Shown: piece after piece, positions 1 through 6,920 of the stretch | Layout: every line of letters begins with the position of its first letter | How positions within the stretch are numbered: the first letter of the stretch is position 1 | Origin: Pavlovales sp. CCMP2436 | Taxonomy: Eukaryota > Haptophyta > Pavlovophyceae > Pavlovales | DNA: 12,485 nt | Assembly: GCA_026770615.1 (NCBI GenBank) | Contig: MU631671.1 | Span: forward strand, 88,682 to 101,166 | Direction: 5' to 3' | Translations under genes and position numbers: made by a program | Notes under the pieces: model-generated | Databases searched by the model: none | What the model saw: only the letters and a program-made list of their open reading frames with translations | What the model was told of the DNA's origin: nothing

Positions 1-441
1 CCCCCAGAGGAGGCCTGGCCGATGGTGCGCAGGGATCTCACAGGCAAGCCAAGTCTCAACATGCAGAAGGACCTCTCCGAGGACCGCGAGGCTCAGCGGT
101 TTGACGCGCTCAAGATGCGGATCAACGCGCTCCCGCGGGGCGATCGCGTCGTGCACTTGGTTAGGAGCATCGACCGCAACAGCTCTGCCTGGGTGGCCGC
201 GCTTCCGATTGGCTACGGCACCTGCACCATCGGCGAGTGGGTGCGGATCACAGCACGCTTCTTTGGCGTCCCGAGCCCCATCTGCGTCGGCCTAGCCGCG
301 CGCAGCGCGCGGTTGTTCAACCGCGACATCGACATGCACGGAGAAAACATTGTCGCGGCCACCGGGCAGAGCGTCACCGGCGACCACGTCTCCAAGCTCA
401 GGCACGATCCGCTCCTCGCCCTCATGGCTGAGGTTGCGAGG
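1..441 (+). pseudogene. Retroelement polyprotein fragment, C-terminal region upstream of the LTR insertion
   Basis: The frame is open from the first base, so the gene starts outside the window. The translation begins PPEEAWPM and aligns by eye with the minus-strand retroelement at about 9460-9850: both have PPEE near the start, then LPSP(I/V)C, then a K-L-(R/Q)-H-D-P block near the end. It therefore belongs to the stretch just C-terminal to the reverse transcriptase. The frame is intact to 441, where an LTR retrotransposon is inserted; the coding sequence resumes at 1600 in the same phase. The ATG at 22 is internal and probably not a start. No catalytic residue can be assigned here. Host-element identity is supported by the second copy in this window; exact family placement would need a database search. 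Confidence 0.75.
437..441 (+). repeat. Target-site duplication, left copy (CGAGG)
   Basis: The five bases abut the left LTR and are repeated exactly at 1595-1599 after the right LTR. A 5-bp duplication is the usual size for copia and many other LTR elements. The in-frame rejoining of the host ORF supports it independently. Confidence 0.85.
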
Positions 442-651
442 TATTCGCACCTGACGAAACACCAAGCACCAGCCGAAACACCAACAGCTTAAGATAGCAA
501 GGAGCGTTTCTGTTCCATCGAATTATCGTGAATCGGTTCCCTTCTTCTCAGTTGACGAGTACATCGAGTTTAGCTTCTTGCTGCTCTTTGAGCACCTCGC
601 GCGCCAGGCAACGGCGCGAGTGAACGTCGCGTGTGCGGAGTAACACCAACA
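442..651 (+). repeat. 5' long terminal repeat, 210 bp
   Basis: It matches 1385-1594 over its full length without gaps, with about 11 mismatches counted by eye. It begins TATTCGCACCTGACG and ends GAGTAACACCAACA. Promoter and polyadenylation sites are expected inside an LTR, but none can be assigned from sequence alone. Confidence 0.92.
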
Positions 652-981
652 TGATATCATCTTCGTCCCTGTCGGGACCCGGTACCCCGCGTTTTGCACG
701 TGGCAACCAGCAGTTCAACGAGTCCTTGACAACAAGCTGTCGCTCTCAAGCGTGGCTGGCCTGGCCAGCAGAAGCTCCTCAGCCAGCTCACGCGTACGCT
801 GCAGTATGTGTCGACCGGCAACTCGCAGCTCAAGAGCGAGAACATCGTTGGCACGGGGCCTGACGGCAAATTCTACGTGCGCGAGCTCGACGAGTTCACC
901 GTCAAGTTCACGCTTCAGAAGGAGATCGAGGGCACGCTAGCGAACAGCTACCTCGCGCTGGAGGCCAGCTGCCACGCCTGA
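651..981 (+). pseudogene. Decayed gag-like or unidentified coding fragment of the LTR element
   Basis: A frame opens with ATG at the LTR/internal junction (651) and reads MISSSSLSGPGTPRF. Coding then appears to pass through a second frame near 715-765 (block LDNKLSLSSVAGLA). From 766 to TGA at 979-981 a third frame has strongly GC-ending codons and a natural-looking protein (blocks LLSQLTRTLQYVSTGN, GPDGKFYVRELDEF and KEIEGTLANSYLALEA). The position just after the 5' LTR suggests the start of gag, but I recognise no family. At least two frame changes make it a remnant. Confidence 0.5.
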
Positions 982-989
982 CACCCGAG

Positions 990-1149
990 ACTAACGAGTA
1001 CGAGACGAGCAAGATCACCAACGAGTACGAGACGAGCAAGAGCACCAACGAGTACGAGACGAGCAAGAGCAACCAAAGAGTACGAGACGAGCAAGAGCAC
1101 CAACGAGTACGAGACGAGCAAGAGCACCAACGAGAACGAGACGAGCAAG
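990..1149 (+). repeat. Tandem repeat, 27-bp unit, about six copies
   Basis: Units begin at 990, 1017, 1044, 1071, 1099 and 1126 around ACCAACGAGTACGAGACGAG. The first three encode a nine-residue unit (TNEYETSKS). The fourth carries one extra A, so the later units are read in another phase (QRVRDEQEH) within the same continuous frame. The array sits between the gag-like remnant and the pol tail of the LTR element. Confidence 0.88.
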
Positions 1150-1361
1150 TTGACGGCCAAGAGAACGTCATAGAGCAGAACGACGAGCCACTGATGAGCC
1201 TGGCGTACGACCCGCAGAGGCGTGAGCAGCAGACCGGCATCGTAAAGGTGTCCAAGGTTCACACTGATTTCAACCGTGCGGACATCTTCACCAAGCCTAC
1301 TCCGGTAGCTGTGTTCCAACGTCATGTGAGCGTCCTCATGTTTACTGGCATCAACGAGTGA
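1150..1361 (+). pseudogene. 3' tail of copia-type pol (RNase H C-terminal end)
   Basis: The frame is continuous with the tandem repeat upstream and ends at TGA 1359-1361, shortly before the polypurine tract and 3' LTR. Copia pol proteins commonly end with a segment of the form K-x-x-H-(T/V)-x-x-N-x-A-D-(I/L)-x-T-K, and VSKVHTDFNRADIFTKP at about 1248-1298 fits this closely. The terminal segment FQRHVSVLMFTGINE is also in the expected place. Protease, integrase and reverse transcriptase are absent, so this is only the last part of a deleted polyprotein. Confidence 0.75.
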
Positions 1362-1384
1362 GCGCGAGATGAGTTCGTGGGAGG

Positions 1385-1594
1385 CGTTCGCACCTGACGA
1401 AACACCAAGCACCAGCCGAAAGACCAACAGCTTAAGATAGCAAGGAGCTTTTCTGTTCCATTGATTTATCGTGAGTCGGTTCTCTTCTTCTCAGTTGACG
1501 AGTACATCGAGTTTAGCTGCTTGCTGCTCTTTGAGCACCTTGCGCGCCAGGCAACGGCGCGAGTGAACGCCGCGTGTGCGGAGTAACACCAACA
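1385..1594 (+). repeat. 3' long terminal repeat, 210 bp
   Basis: It is the direct-repeat partner of 442-651. It starts CGTTCGCACCTGACG immediately after the purine-rich GTGGGAGG at 1377-1384 and ends at AACA, after which the target duplication CGAGG follows. The two LTR starts (TATT and CGTT) each differ from the usual TGTT by one base. Confidence 0.92.
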
Positions 1595-1599
1595 CGAGG
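1595..1599 (+). repeat. Target-site duplication, right copy (CGAGG)
   Basis: This is an exact copy of 437-441, directly after the right LTR. The host codons resume at 1600 (AGA ATG GGT). Confidence 0.85.
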
Positions 1600-2332
1600 A
1601 GAATGGGTGCGCACGCGCGCACCGAGGCGGGAGACAGCTTCGCCTCGGTACTCGCCTCCAACCAGGCCGCGTACCGGCTCTTCTTAGGTGGGGTAGGCCG
1701 GCGACCTGGGCCGAAGGTTGACCTCTACGCCGAGTACGACCACAAGGGTGGGCGGGCGGTCCCGCGACTGCTTGAACTCAAGACAATGGCGTTCTGCAGG
1801 ACTCGGTACAGGGACACCGACGGCAACTACCCTGGGCGTGCTGTGGGCAGGCAAACTGACTCGCTTCCGGTAGAACGCATGGTGGAGCTCATCAAGATTG
1901 ATCGCGACTTCTTCCACACGACCCCCGGACAGACTGGCCCGATGTAGGCCCGCGCACAGACCTTCTGCACTGCAGGCGGCCCCGCGTTCGCCGCCATCGT
2001 GATTGGAGCCTTTGGCGAGTGGTCTGACGACCTGGAATCCTTCGTCGGGGACCTCGCCAGCATGGGCGCAAGAGCGCTTAAAGCTCCGCATGGGGGCCCC
2101 CTCCGCTGCGCAAGCGCGCAGCACTCTCCTGTGGAAGATGAGACAGGAGATCGGCATGTGCGCACTTCGAGAGCACGCCAAGGTCATCATTGCGCGCGCG
2201 CGATTGGAGCGCACCGGCACCGGCAACGGCGGCGGCACACGCACTGACAGCGACGACGACGGCAACCCCGACGAGTGGGCTGAGGGCGCGTACCACCTCC
2301 GCAGGGAGGCACGGTTTGGGATCGGCACCTAA
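1600..2332 (+). pseudogene. Retroelement polyprotein fragment with endonuclease-like domain, downstream of the LTR insertion
   Basis: This continues the 1-441 frame after the inserted LTR element. It aligns with the minus-strand copy at 8623-9395. The block VDLYAEYD (D codon at 1720) is followed by LLELKT (E at 1774, K at 1780), a D-x17-E-x-K pattern typical of PD-(D/E)XK nucleases. Further matches are R-(G/H)-x-AV, GQ(T/V)GPM and a GAFGE/GGFGE block. A TAG at 1948-1950 sits where the other copy has GAG (Glu), so one substitution would explain it. The frame shifts at about 2065-2085 and the homology continues in the next frame (block STLLWKMRQEIG) to TAA at 2330-2332. The other copy also ends in ACC-TAA. 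The nuclease role is inference from the motif; the copy is dead as written. Confidence 0.72.
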
Positions 2333-2335
2333 GTA

Positions 2336-2373
2336 TGCCGCCTGGGTGACTACATGCCTCCTGGGTGACTGAA
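2336..2373 (+). repeat. 19-bp tandem duplication after the retroelement stop
   Basis: Two adjacent units, TGCCGCCTGGGTGACTACA and TGCCTCCTGGGTGACTGAA, directly follow the TAA at 2330-2332. They probably lie in the 3' untranslated part of the plus-strand retroelement. The 3' end of the element cannot be fixed: no poly(A) tract or target duplication is visible between 2374 and 2460. Confidence 0.7.
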
Positions 2374-2478
2374 CGTCGTCGCGCCTACACGCTCGGAGTC
2401 GACCACTTCTGAGACAGAATGTCTGCAACCCACTGCCTGATGCCCTTTTCTATAGTAAGTAAGTCGTAGTTTTAAAAG

Positions 2479-2796
2479 AAACGAGGCTCAGTTTCTTAAC
2501 ACGACGTTTCCTTATTGCCCGCGATCCCCTTGTTGCTCTTGAGGTGTAGTGGGGTCATCTGTTACGTATATAGACTGGTTTGGAAACACATTACCATATC
2601 CCGTAAAAATTCCAGGAATTCTCATTTCAATATTTCCATAATTCCCGGAATTCCTGGATTCCGAGAATTCCTAGAATACTTCTGTAACATTCCGAAAATA
2701 TGTAAAACCCTGACCCAAAATCAGGGTTTTGACTTTTGGCCTTCTGGGTGCCGCGGGCAATAAGAAGCCGTAGTGTTAAGAAGCTGAGCCTCGTTT
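2479..2796. repeat. Inverted-repeat (MITE-like) element with 45-bp arms
   Basis: The left arm at 2479-2523 (starts AAACGAGGCTCAG, ends TTATTGCCCGCG) is the reverse complement of 2752-2796 with about six or seven mismatches. The 228-bp interior is AT-rich and has nested inverted repeats: ATTCCAGGAATTC near 2607 against GAATTCCTGGATT near 2650, and AAACCCTGA/TCAGGGTTT at about 2704-2728 with a 7-base loop. No ORF with recognisable content and no flanking target duplication was seen. It could instead be two inverted members of a dispersed repeat family. Confidence 0.65.
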
Positions 2797-3215
2797 TTTT
2801 GTGCCCGAAAAAGCCGAGCCTGCTCGAAAGCCAGCTTCTTATAGTAAATAAGAAGCCGAGGGTAGGGTCCGGGGGGGGGTCCAGGGGAGCCGAAGAAAAA
2901 CTGACTTTTCGGGAGCTCATTATGCAGTTTTCTACGGAGGTGATGGAGCCGCACAAGGACGGACAGCGCAGCCTGGCGCTCGGCGAGCTGGCGCCGGCGG
3001 GCAGAATCGAGACGGACGACGCATACTTTCCGGCCACTTCCCGGTTACTGTTAGTTATGTTCACTCCCACTTTTTAAAATATATTAATTAATATGAAGGG
3101 CGCCGAAGGCTTTAAGAAGCTGAGCCTGCTGCCTGCCGATCCATCGACCCTAAAATTCAGCAAAGAAGCTTAGCCTCAAGTTCAAAATTCGCCCTTCTTA
3201 TTGCCCGCGATACCC
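2752..3215. repeat. Dispersed AAGAAGC-AGCC motif family and a third copy of the inverted arm
   Basis: The motif AAGAAGCTGAGCCT or close variants recurs at 2779, 2810, 2849, 3112 and 3163. CTTATTGCCCGCGAT recurs at about 3200, in the same orientation as at 2511 and inverted relative to 2752. The pair 2752/3211 could also be the ends of a 460-bp element. Between them lie an open frame (about 2922-3077, block MEPHKDGQRSLALGE) that I do not recognise and an AT-rich stretch (3076-3094). No gene is called here. Confidence 0.5.
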
Positions 3216-3249
3216 TGTACAATCCTGTCCGATAGAGACCCGGAACTGC

Positions 3250-3574
3250 TTTTTATTTTCTTTCGCGATAAATCACTCTGGTAGCTTTCGAATGCCCGAG
3301 CTCGCCGCGGTATCTTGGCCCGCCGTGCCTGTGGCGGAGGACTTCACCGACTCGGATGCCGCCCCAGGCGGCGCGCGCGCCGCTGCGGGCACGGGTGTGC
3401 GCGACCTTCGCGTGGCCAATCCCTAGGTCGGCGCCGCGGGCGTCCCGCGGAGCTCGCGCGGCGCGCCGCGGCCCATCGAGGCGACGAGGGCCCAATATAC
3501 CGAGCCGGGCCGCCGGGCCCGCGCTGGCGCCGAGCGCGCCCGAGCCCTCCTTCGCGCTCGGTGGCCGCCGAAGC
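3250..3574. other. GC-rich island without a recognisable gene
   Basis: Composition switches abruptly from AT-rich spacer to very GC-rich sequence. The most protein-like frame is a 44-codon plus-strand ORF from ATG 3292 to TAG 3424 (MPELAAVSWPAVPVAEDFTD at its start), which matches nothing I know. Overlapping frames on both strands are open simply because of composition. It may be a fragment of a decayed gene. Confidence 0.4.
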
Positions 3575-3610
3575 AATCACGTTTCTGCCTCAATAAGCAG
3601 AAACGTGATT
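3575..3610. repeat. Perfect 14-bp hairpin
   Basis: AATCACGTTTCTGC (3575-3588) pairs perfectly with GCAGAAACGTGATT (3597-3610) across an 8-base loop, at the edge of the GC-rich island. It is not next to any called gene end, so it may be a transposon end or a folded transcript rather than a terminator. Confidence 0.8.
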
Positions 3611-3728
3611 CCGACATTGTGGTTTTGATTGTTTGTTTTCCAAGCTCTGGGGTCGACGAGATGTTAAAGGTAACTAATATTTCCGATTCTTAGCGCTCGG
3701 AAGCGGAAAGAAAGTCACGCTTCCCGAA

Positions 3729-3819
3729 GGGGCCCCAAGGAGTTAGTTGCGGTGGATTCGTGAAACGGTGAATGGGGCGCCGCCCCATTCACGAATCCGC
3801 AACTAACTCCTCGGGGCCC
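3729..3819. repeat. Large imperfect palindrome
   Basis: The left half (GGGGCCCCAAGGAGTTAGTTG, continuing to AATGGGGCG) is mirrored by the right half (CGCCCCATTCACGAATCCGC, continuing to TCCTCGGGGCCC). Each arm is about 40-50 bp with almost no spacer; the left arm has short insertions (TG, AACGG) relative to the right. It lies about 100 bp beyond the 3' end of the PhyH-like gene. Function is unknown; a foldback transposon remnant is one possibility. Confidence 0.75.
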
Positions 3820-3919
3820 AGCCCGGTTCGTGAGTTGATCCGGAGGATAATCACCGGACTTTTTCGTAATTTTTTCCCGGACTGGACACTAATTCGGATT
3901 TCGACCCAACAATTTCATT

Positions 3920-5158
3920 TTAGAAGAAGTCCACCGCGGCGAGGGCCTCGAGTTTGTTCTTCTTGCCACGCACGAGCAGGGCCAGCTCGGCGCGCAGCTC
4001 GGCGAGCGTGAACTGGTTCTGGTAGGCCAGCCGCATGCTCGAGCGCGGGCGGATGTTGGCCACGTCCGGATTGCGGAAGGAGAAGTAGAACTGGCGGCGA
4101 GGCCTGTCGGATCGGTTGGCCGAGCCGCAGTGGAGAACCGTCTGGTCGTAGAGCGCGCAGTCACCCATCGCGAGTGTGCCGTACGCCACGCGCGCGGTCT
4201 GCAAAAAGGCCTCAGCGATGGGCGCCTGTCGCAGGCCATGCCGCTCCGCAGAGTTGCCGACTGCCTGCCCGTAGAAAGCTGCGTGCGCCGCGGCGGTGTG
4301 CGTGCCTGGCAGGTAGAGTGTCGGACCCATCTGCGCGTCGACGTCCTGCAGCGCGACGAAGCAGGCGAAGAGTGGCGGCGTCTCGGAGAAGGGCGTGTCC
4401 GGATGCAGTGGCTGCTGGGCCGACCCCGGGTCGCTCACTAGGCAGGCGATCTCCTGCAACACCGCGCGCGGCCCAACGAGACGCGCGAGTGCAGGGGCGA
4501 GCACGCTGCCGTCACCCAGCAGCTCGGCGAGCGCGGTGAGCACAGGCGGCTCGAGCCCGAGCAGCAGGTCGCACCGCTGCGAGTTGAGCACGAGGTCCGC
4601 AACGAGGTCCCCGGGCGGCGCGCCGGCCGCGATCGCCGCCTCCGCGAGGCCGCGCGCGAGGTCGACGTGTGCCTGCAGCGCGAGGGCGACGGCGGGCGAG
4701 AGGACACTGTCGACGCGCGCGACGCCCTCGCGCCGCATCTCGTTGGCCAGCTTGGCGCCGTCGCTCTCCGCCCCGCCGGCCAACGAGCCTGCCGATGCCT
4801 TGCCCGCCTTGGCCCCCTCGCCCTTCCTTGCCGGCCCCGCCCCTTTGCCACCAAAGCCGCCGGCACCGCGCGCGCGGCAGGCCACCGCGACGAGCGGCTC
4901 GCCCGCGGGGAGCAGCTCGCGCTCGCGCTCGCCTCGCCTCGCCACCGCCACCTCGGCCTCGAGCCGCAGCACGTCCCCGCCAAAGCCGCCGGCTCGCGCG
5001 GACGGCGCCACTGCCTTCAGCCGGACGCCCGCACGCGCCGCAGCCGCCCAAAACCGCGTGCCGCCGCCGCCGTGCGATGCCGCAGACGGGATTGTCGTGG
5101 CAAGGAGGAGCGCGATCGATCGGACTCCCCGCAAAGCACCGCGCAGCGAGCTCGTCAT
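3920..5158 (-). CDS. PhyH-family Fe(II)/2-oxoglutarate-dependent dioxygenase, putatively secreted or organelle-targeted
   Basis: The protein has 412 residues from ATG 5158 to TAA 3920-3922, with no intron needed. Family members hydroxylate a substrate using Fe(II), O2 and 2-oxoglutarate; the substrate here cannot be told. The iron ligands are visible as H252-x-D254 (LHPDTPF) and H343 (VLHCGSANRS). R354, eleven residues after H343, fits the 2-oxoglutarate-binding Arg spacing of PhyH proteins. MGPTLYLPGTH (277-287) is the usual family block. Residues 1-28 (charged start, then SIALLLATTIP, then SAAS) look like a signal peptide, possibly the first half of a plastid-type presequence. Residues about 96-130 are Gly/Ala/Lys-rich low complexity. 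The frame stays open 35 codons upstream but only to a GTG, so the ATG is preferred. It is transcribed divergently from the Sua5 gene. Confidence 0.85.
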   Translation of the reverse strand: MTSSLRGALRGVRSIALLLATTIPSAASHGGGGTRFWAAAARAGVRLKAVAPSARAGGFGGDVLRLEAEVAVARRGERERELLPAGEPLVAVACRARGAGGFGGKGAGPARKGEGAKAGKASAGSLAGGAESDGAKLANEMRREGVARVDSVLSPAVALALQAHVDLARGLAEAAIAAGAPPGDLVADLVLNSQRCDLLLGLEPPVLTALAELLGDGSVLAPALARLVGPRAVLQEIACLVSDPGSAQQPLHPDTPFSETPPLFACFVALQDVDAQMGPTLYLPGTHTAAAHAAFYGQAVGNSAERHGLRQAPIAEAFLQTARVAYGTLAMGDCALYDQTVLHCGSANRSDRPRRQFYFSFRNPDVANIRPRSSMRLAYQNQFTLAELRAELALLVRGKKNKLEALAAVDFF

Positions 5159-5594
5159 GGGGGCGAGGTGGCCTGGGGAGGCGACCTCTCCGGTCTGGGG
5201 AAGTGGCCTCTCCGGAAGCGGCCTCTCCGTCTGGCGATGGCGGGATTGGCGGCAGTGCTCCACCAGGATTTTAGTTAGTTATAGCAATGCTCGGCGGACG
5301 GAGCCGAAGGGGCGGAGACGGCGGCCTCTGCTCGCCGGCGGCGGGCGCCGTGGCCAGGCAGATGAAGGGCCAGACGCTCACATGCGCCACCCGCGTGCGA
5401 TGCCGCCGCCGCCGCCGTGCGATGCCGCGGGGCGCACCCGTAAATTTTAAAAACGAGCCACGCCTGGTCCGGCGACGGGTCGAGGTTACAAGGGGAAGGA
5501 GAGAGTGGCAACGCGTCGAGCTGGCCGGGCTCTCCCTACAGGCACGATAGCCCGCTCCCTCCTCTTCGCCGCCTGCTCCCTCGGGGTGCGCGCG
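5159..5594. promoter_or_regulatory. Shared divergent promoter region between the PhyH-like gene and SUA5
   Basis: The two start codons face away from each other across about 436 bp. AT-rich patches lie at about 5268-5285 (CTATAACTAACTAAAATC read on the minus strand) and 5441-5455 (TAAATTTTAAAAACG). They stand out in GC-rich DNA and are candidate core-promoter elements for the minus and plus genes respectively. CCTCTCCG occurs three times at 5185, 5207 and 5222. A pyrimidine-rich CTCTCCCTACAG at 5530-5541 resembles a splice acceptor just upstream of the SUA5 ATG. All assignments are inference. Confidence 0.4.
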
Positions 5595-6752
5595 ATGACC
5601 GCGCTGGCAATGCCCGCCGTGCGCGCGACGATGCTCGGCCCGGACGCGGCCGGCCTGCGTCGTGCCGGTGAGCTGCTGCGCGCGGGCAAGCTGGTGGCCT
5701 TCCCGACCGAGACGGTGTACGGGCTTGGCGCCAACGCGCTCAACGAGGAGGCTGTGCTCGACATCTTTCGCGTCAAGGGCCGGCCGCTCACCGACCCGCT
5801 CATCGTGCACGTGCCCACGCCCGACATGGCGCTGCAGCTCTTCGAGGCCGACAAGGCCACCGCCACCATCGTAGACGTGCTCGCCACGGCCTTCTGGCCG
5901 GGCCCGCTCACCCTCGTTGCCAAGGCGGCTGCCTCGCTCCCGCTCTGCGTCTCCGCGGGCACGGGATTCGTCGGCGTGCGCTGCCCCGCGCACGCGGTCG
6001 CGGTCGCCATGCTGACTGAGGCGGCCGTGCCAGTTGCGGCCCCCTCGGCCAACCGCTTCGGGCACGTCTCGCCCACCACGGCGCAGCACGTGCTCGACGA
6101 TCTGGGCACGCACGATATCGCGGTGCTCGACGCGCCGGGCTGCGATGTGGGCATCGAGTCGACTGTTGCGAAGATCGACGCGCACAACTCCGAGCTGCTC
6201 TTGCTGCGCCGGGGCGGCGTCTCGGAGAGCGCGCTGCGCGCCGCCCTCGACAAGGCCGGGCTCGGCCACTTTGCCGTGCGCGCCAAGAGCCGCGAGGAGC
6301 CCGCCGTCGTCGCGGACGGCGTCGCGGCCGTCGCCCCCGGGCAGCTGCTCACGCACTACGCGCCGGACAAGCCGACCTTCCTCGCCGTCGTGCCGCCGGC
6401 CGGCACGCCGCCCACCGCGTCCGAAAGCGCTGCCACCGCCGCGCCCGTTGACAGCGGGGAGCTCGCGAGCAGCTGCGTCGTCGACTTTGGCGGGCGGCTC
6501 GCGCACCTCGCCGGGGACTGCGCCGCGTATCGCGACCTCTCGCCCGCGGGCTCGGTCTCGGAAGCGGCGCGCGTGCTCTTCGATACGCTGCGCTGGACGG
6601 AGAGCGTGGAAGCCGCGCAGCGCGTGCTGCTCGTGGACCTGATGGCGCTGCGCGTGAGCGACGAGCACGTGGGCGCGCTCTACGACCGTATGTTCCGCGC
6701 CGCGTCGGGCCGGCGCGTGCCCATGGGCGAAGCACAATGGACGAAGCGCTAG
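5595..6752 (+). CDS. SUA5: Threonylcarbamoyl-AMP synthase, Sua5/YrdC family with C-terminal Sua5 domain
   Basis: The enzyme makes threonylcarbamoyl-AMP from threonine, bicarbonate and ATP, the first step of t6A formation at position 37 of ANN-decoding tRNAs. From ATG 5595 it has 385 residues. The YrdC domain (about 15-210) shows FPTETVYGLGANA (36-48), the K-x-R motif KGR (61-63), SAGTGFVGVRCP (120-131), APSAN (149-153), GIESTV (186-191) and LRRGG (204-208). The interdomain linker PGQLLTHYAPDKP (248-260) matches the conserved HYAP segment that closes the active site. Residues about 261-370 form the Sua5 domain (LFDTLRW, DRMFRAAS). Length and order fit a full two-domain protein. The frame is open upstream to GTG 5505; that segment (ARSLLFAACSLGVRA) could be a targeting peptide if translation starts in an upstream exon. 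No damage is seen. Confidence 0.93.
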   Translation: MTALAMPAVRATMLGPDAAGLRRAGELLRAGKLVAFPTETVYGLGANALNEEAVLDIFRVKGRPLTDPLIVHVPTPDMALQLFEADKATATIVDVLATAFWPGPLTLVAKAAASLPLCVSAGTGFVGVRCPAHAVAVAMLTEAAVPVAAPSANRFGHVSPTTAQHVLDDLGTHDIAVLDAPGCDVGIESTVAKIDAHNSELLLLRRGGVSESALRAALDKAGLGHFAVRAKSREEPAVVADGVAAVAPGQLLTHYAPDKPTFLAVVPPAGTPPTASESAATAAPVDSGELASSCVVDFGGRLAHLAGDCAAYRDLSPAGSVSEAARVLFDTLRWTESVEAAQRVLLVDLMALRVSDEHVGALYDRMFRAASGRRVPMGEAQWTKR

Positions 6753-6920
6753 AGCGGGATGCACAGTTATTTCTATATTTTGGGTCGAGCCTCGATGGGC
6801 GTGCCTTTTGTGCCTTTTTGTGTGTGTTATGAATGGCAATGAACAAATAATTTGCTTTTTTAATTGTAATTCGACGCGGCTCGTGTCAGCGCCCTGATCC
6901 ATATGCTGTGGGCGCTCCGT
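6753..6920. other. 3' flank of SUA5
   Basis: Composition drops from GC-rich to T-rich directly after the stop codon (CTATATTTTGGG, GCCTTTTTGTGTG, AATAATTTGCTTTTTT), consistent with a 3' untranslated region. AACAAATAATTTG is the nearest thing to a polyadenylation signal, but none is clear. No ORF here is credible. Confidence 0.45.

Larger units (their letters stand above)
442..1594 (+). mobile_element. Internally deleted LTR retrotransposon, probably Ty1/copia type, inserted in the retroelement ORF
   Basis: Two gap-free 210-bp direct repeats flank 733 bp of internal sequence, and the whole is bracketed by CGAGG at 437-441 and 1595-1599. Removing the element and one CGAGG rejoins the host reading frame with no base lost or gained. 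The LTRs start TATT (left) and CGTT (right), each near the canonical TGTT, and both end AACA. Directly after the left LTR, TGATATCA resembles the start of the initiator-Met tRNA primer-binding site (TGGTATCA). GTGGGAGG directly before the right LTR is a plausible polypurine tract. The 3' coding remnant HTDFNRADIFTKP matches the C-terminal tail of copia RNase H domains. Most of gag and pol is missing, so the element is non-autonomous. About 11 mismatches between LTRs by eye show that the insertion is not recent. Confidence 0.9.

Noticed and set aside
990..1149. Possible CRISPR array
   Set aside because: The 27-bp units are directly adjacent with no unique spacers, lie inside an LTR element and are coding.
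908..1427. Minus-strand ORFs of 115 and 159 codons with repeated LVLLLVSYS blocks
   Set aside because: They are the antisense reading of the 27-bp tandem repeat, opposite the copia pol tail.
2736..3077. 113-codon plus-strand ORF in the repeat spacer
   Set aside because: It begins inside an inverted-repeat arm and passes through repeat motifs and a G-run. Only its last 50 residues look protein-like and they match no family I know.
4395..5450. 351-codon plus-strand frame opposite the PhyH-like gene
   Set aside because: It is Ser/Ala/Pro/Arg low-complexity translation antisense to a gene with recognisable catalytic residues.
5271..6902. 543-codon open frame on the minus strand opposite SUA5
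   Set aside because: It is antisense to a clear Sua5 protein, rich in Arg/Gly/His without any motif, and open because of the GC3-rich codons on the other strand.
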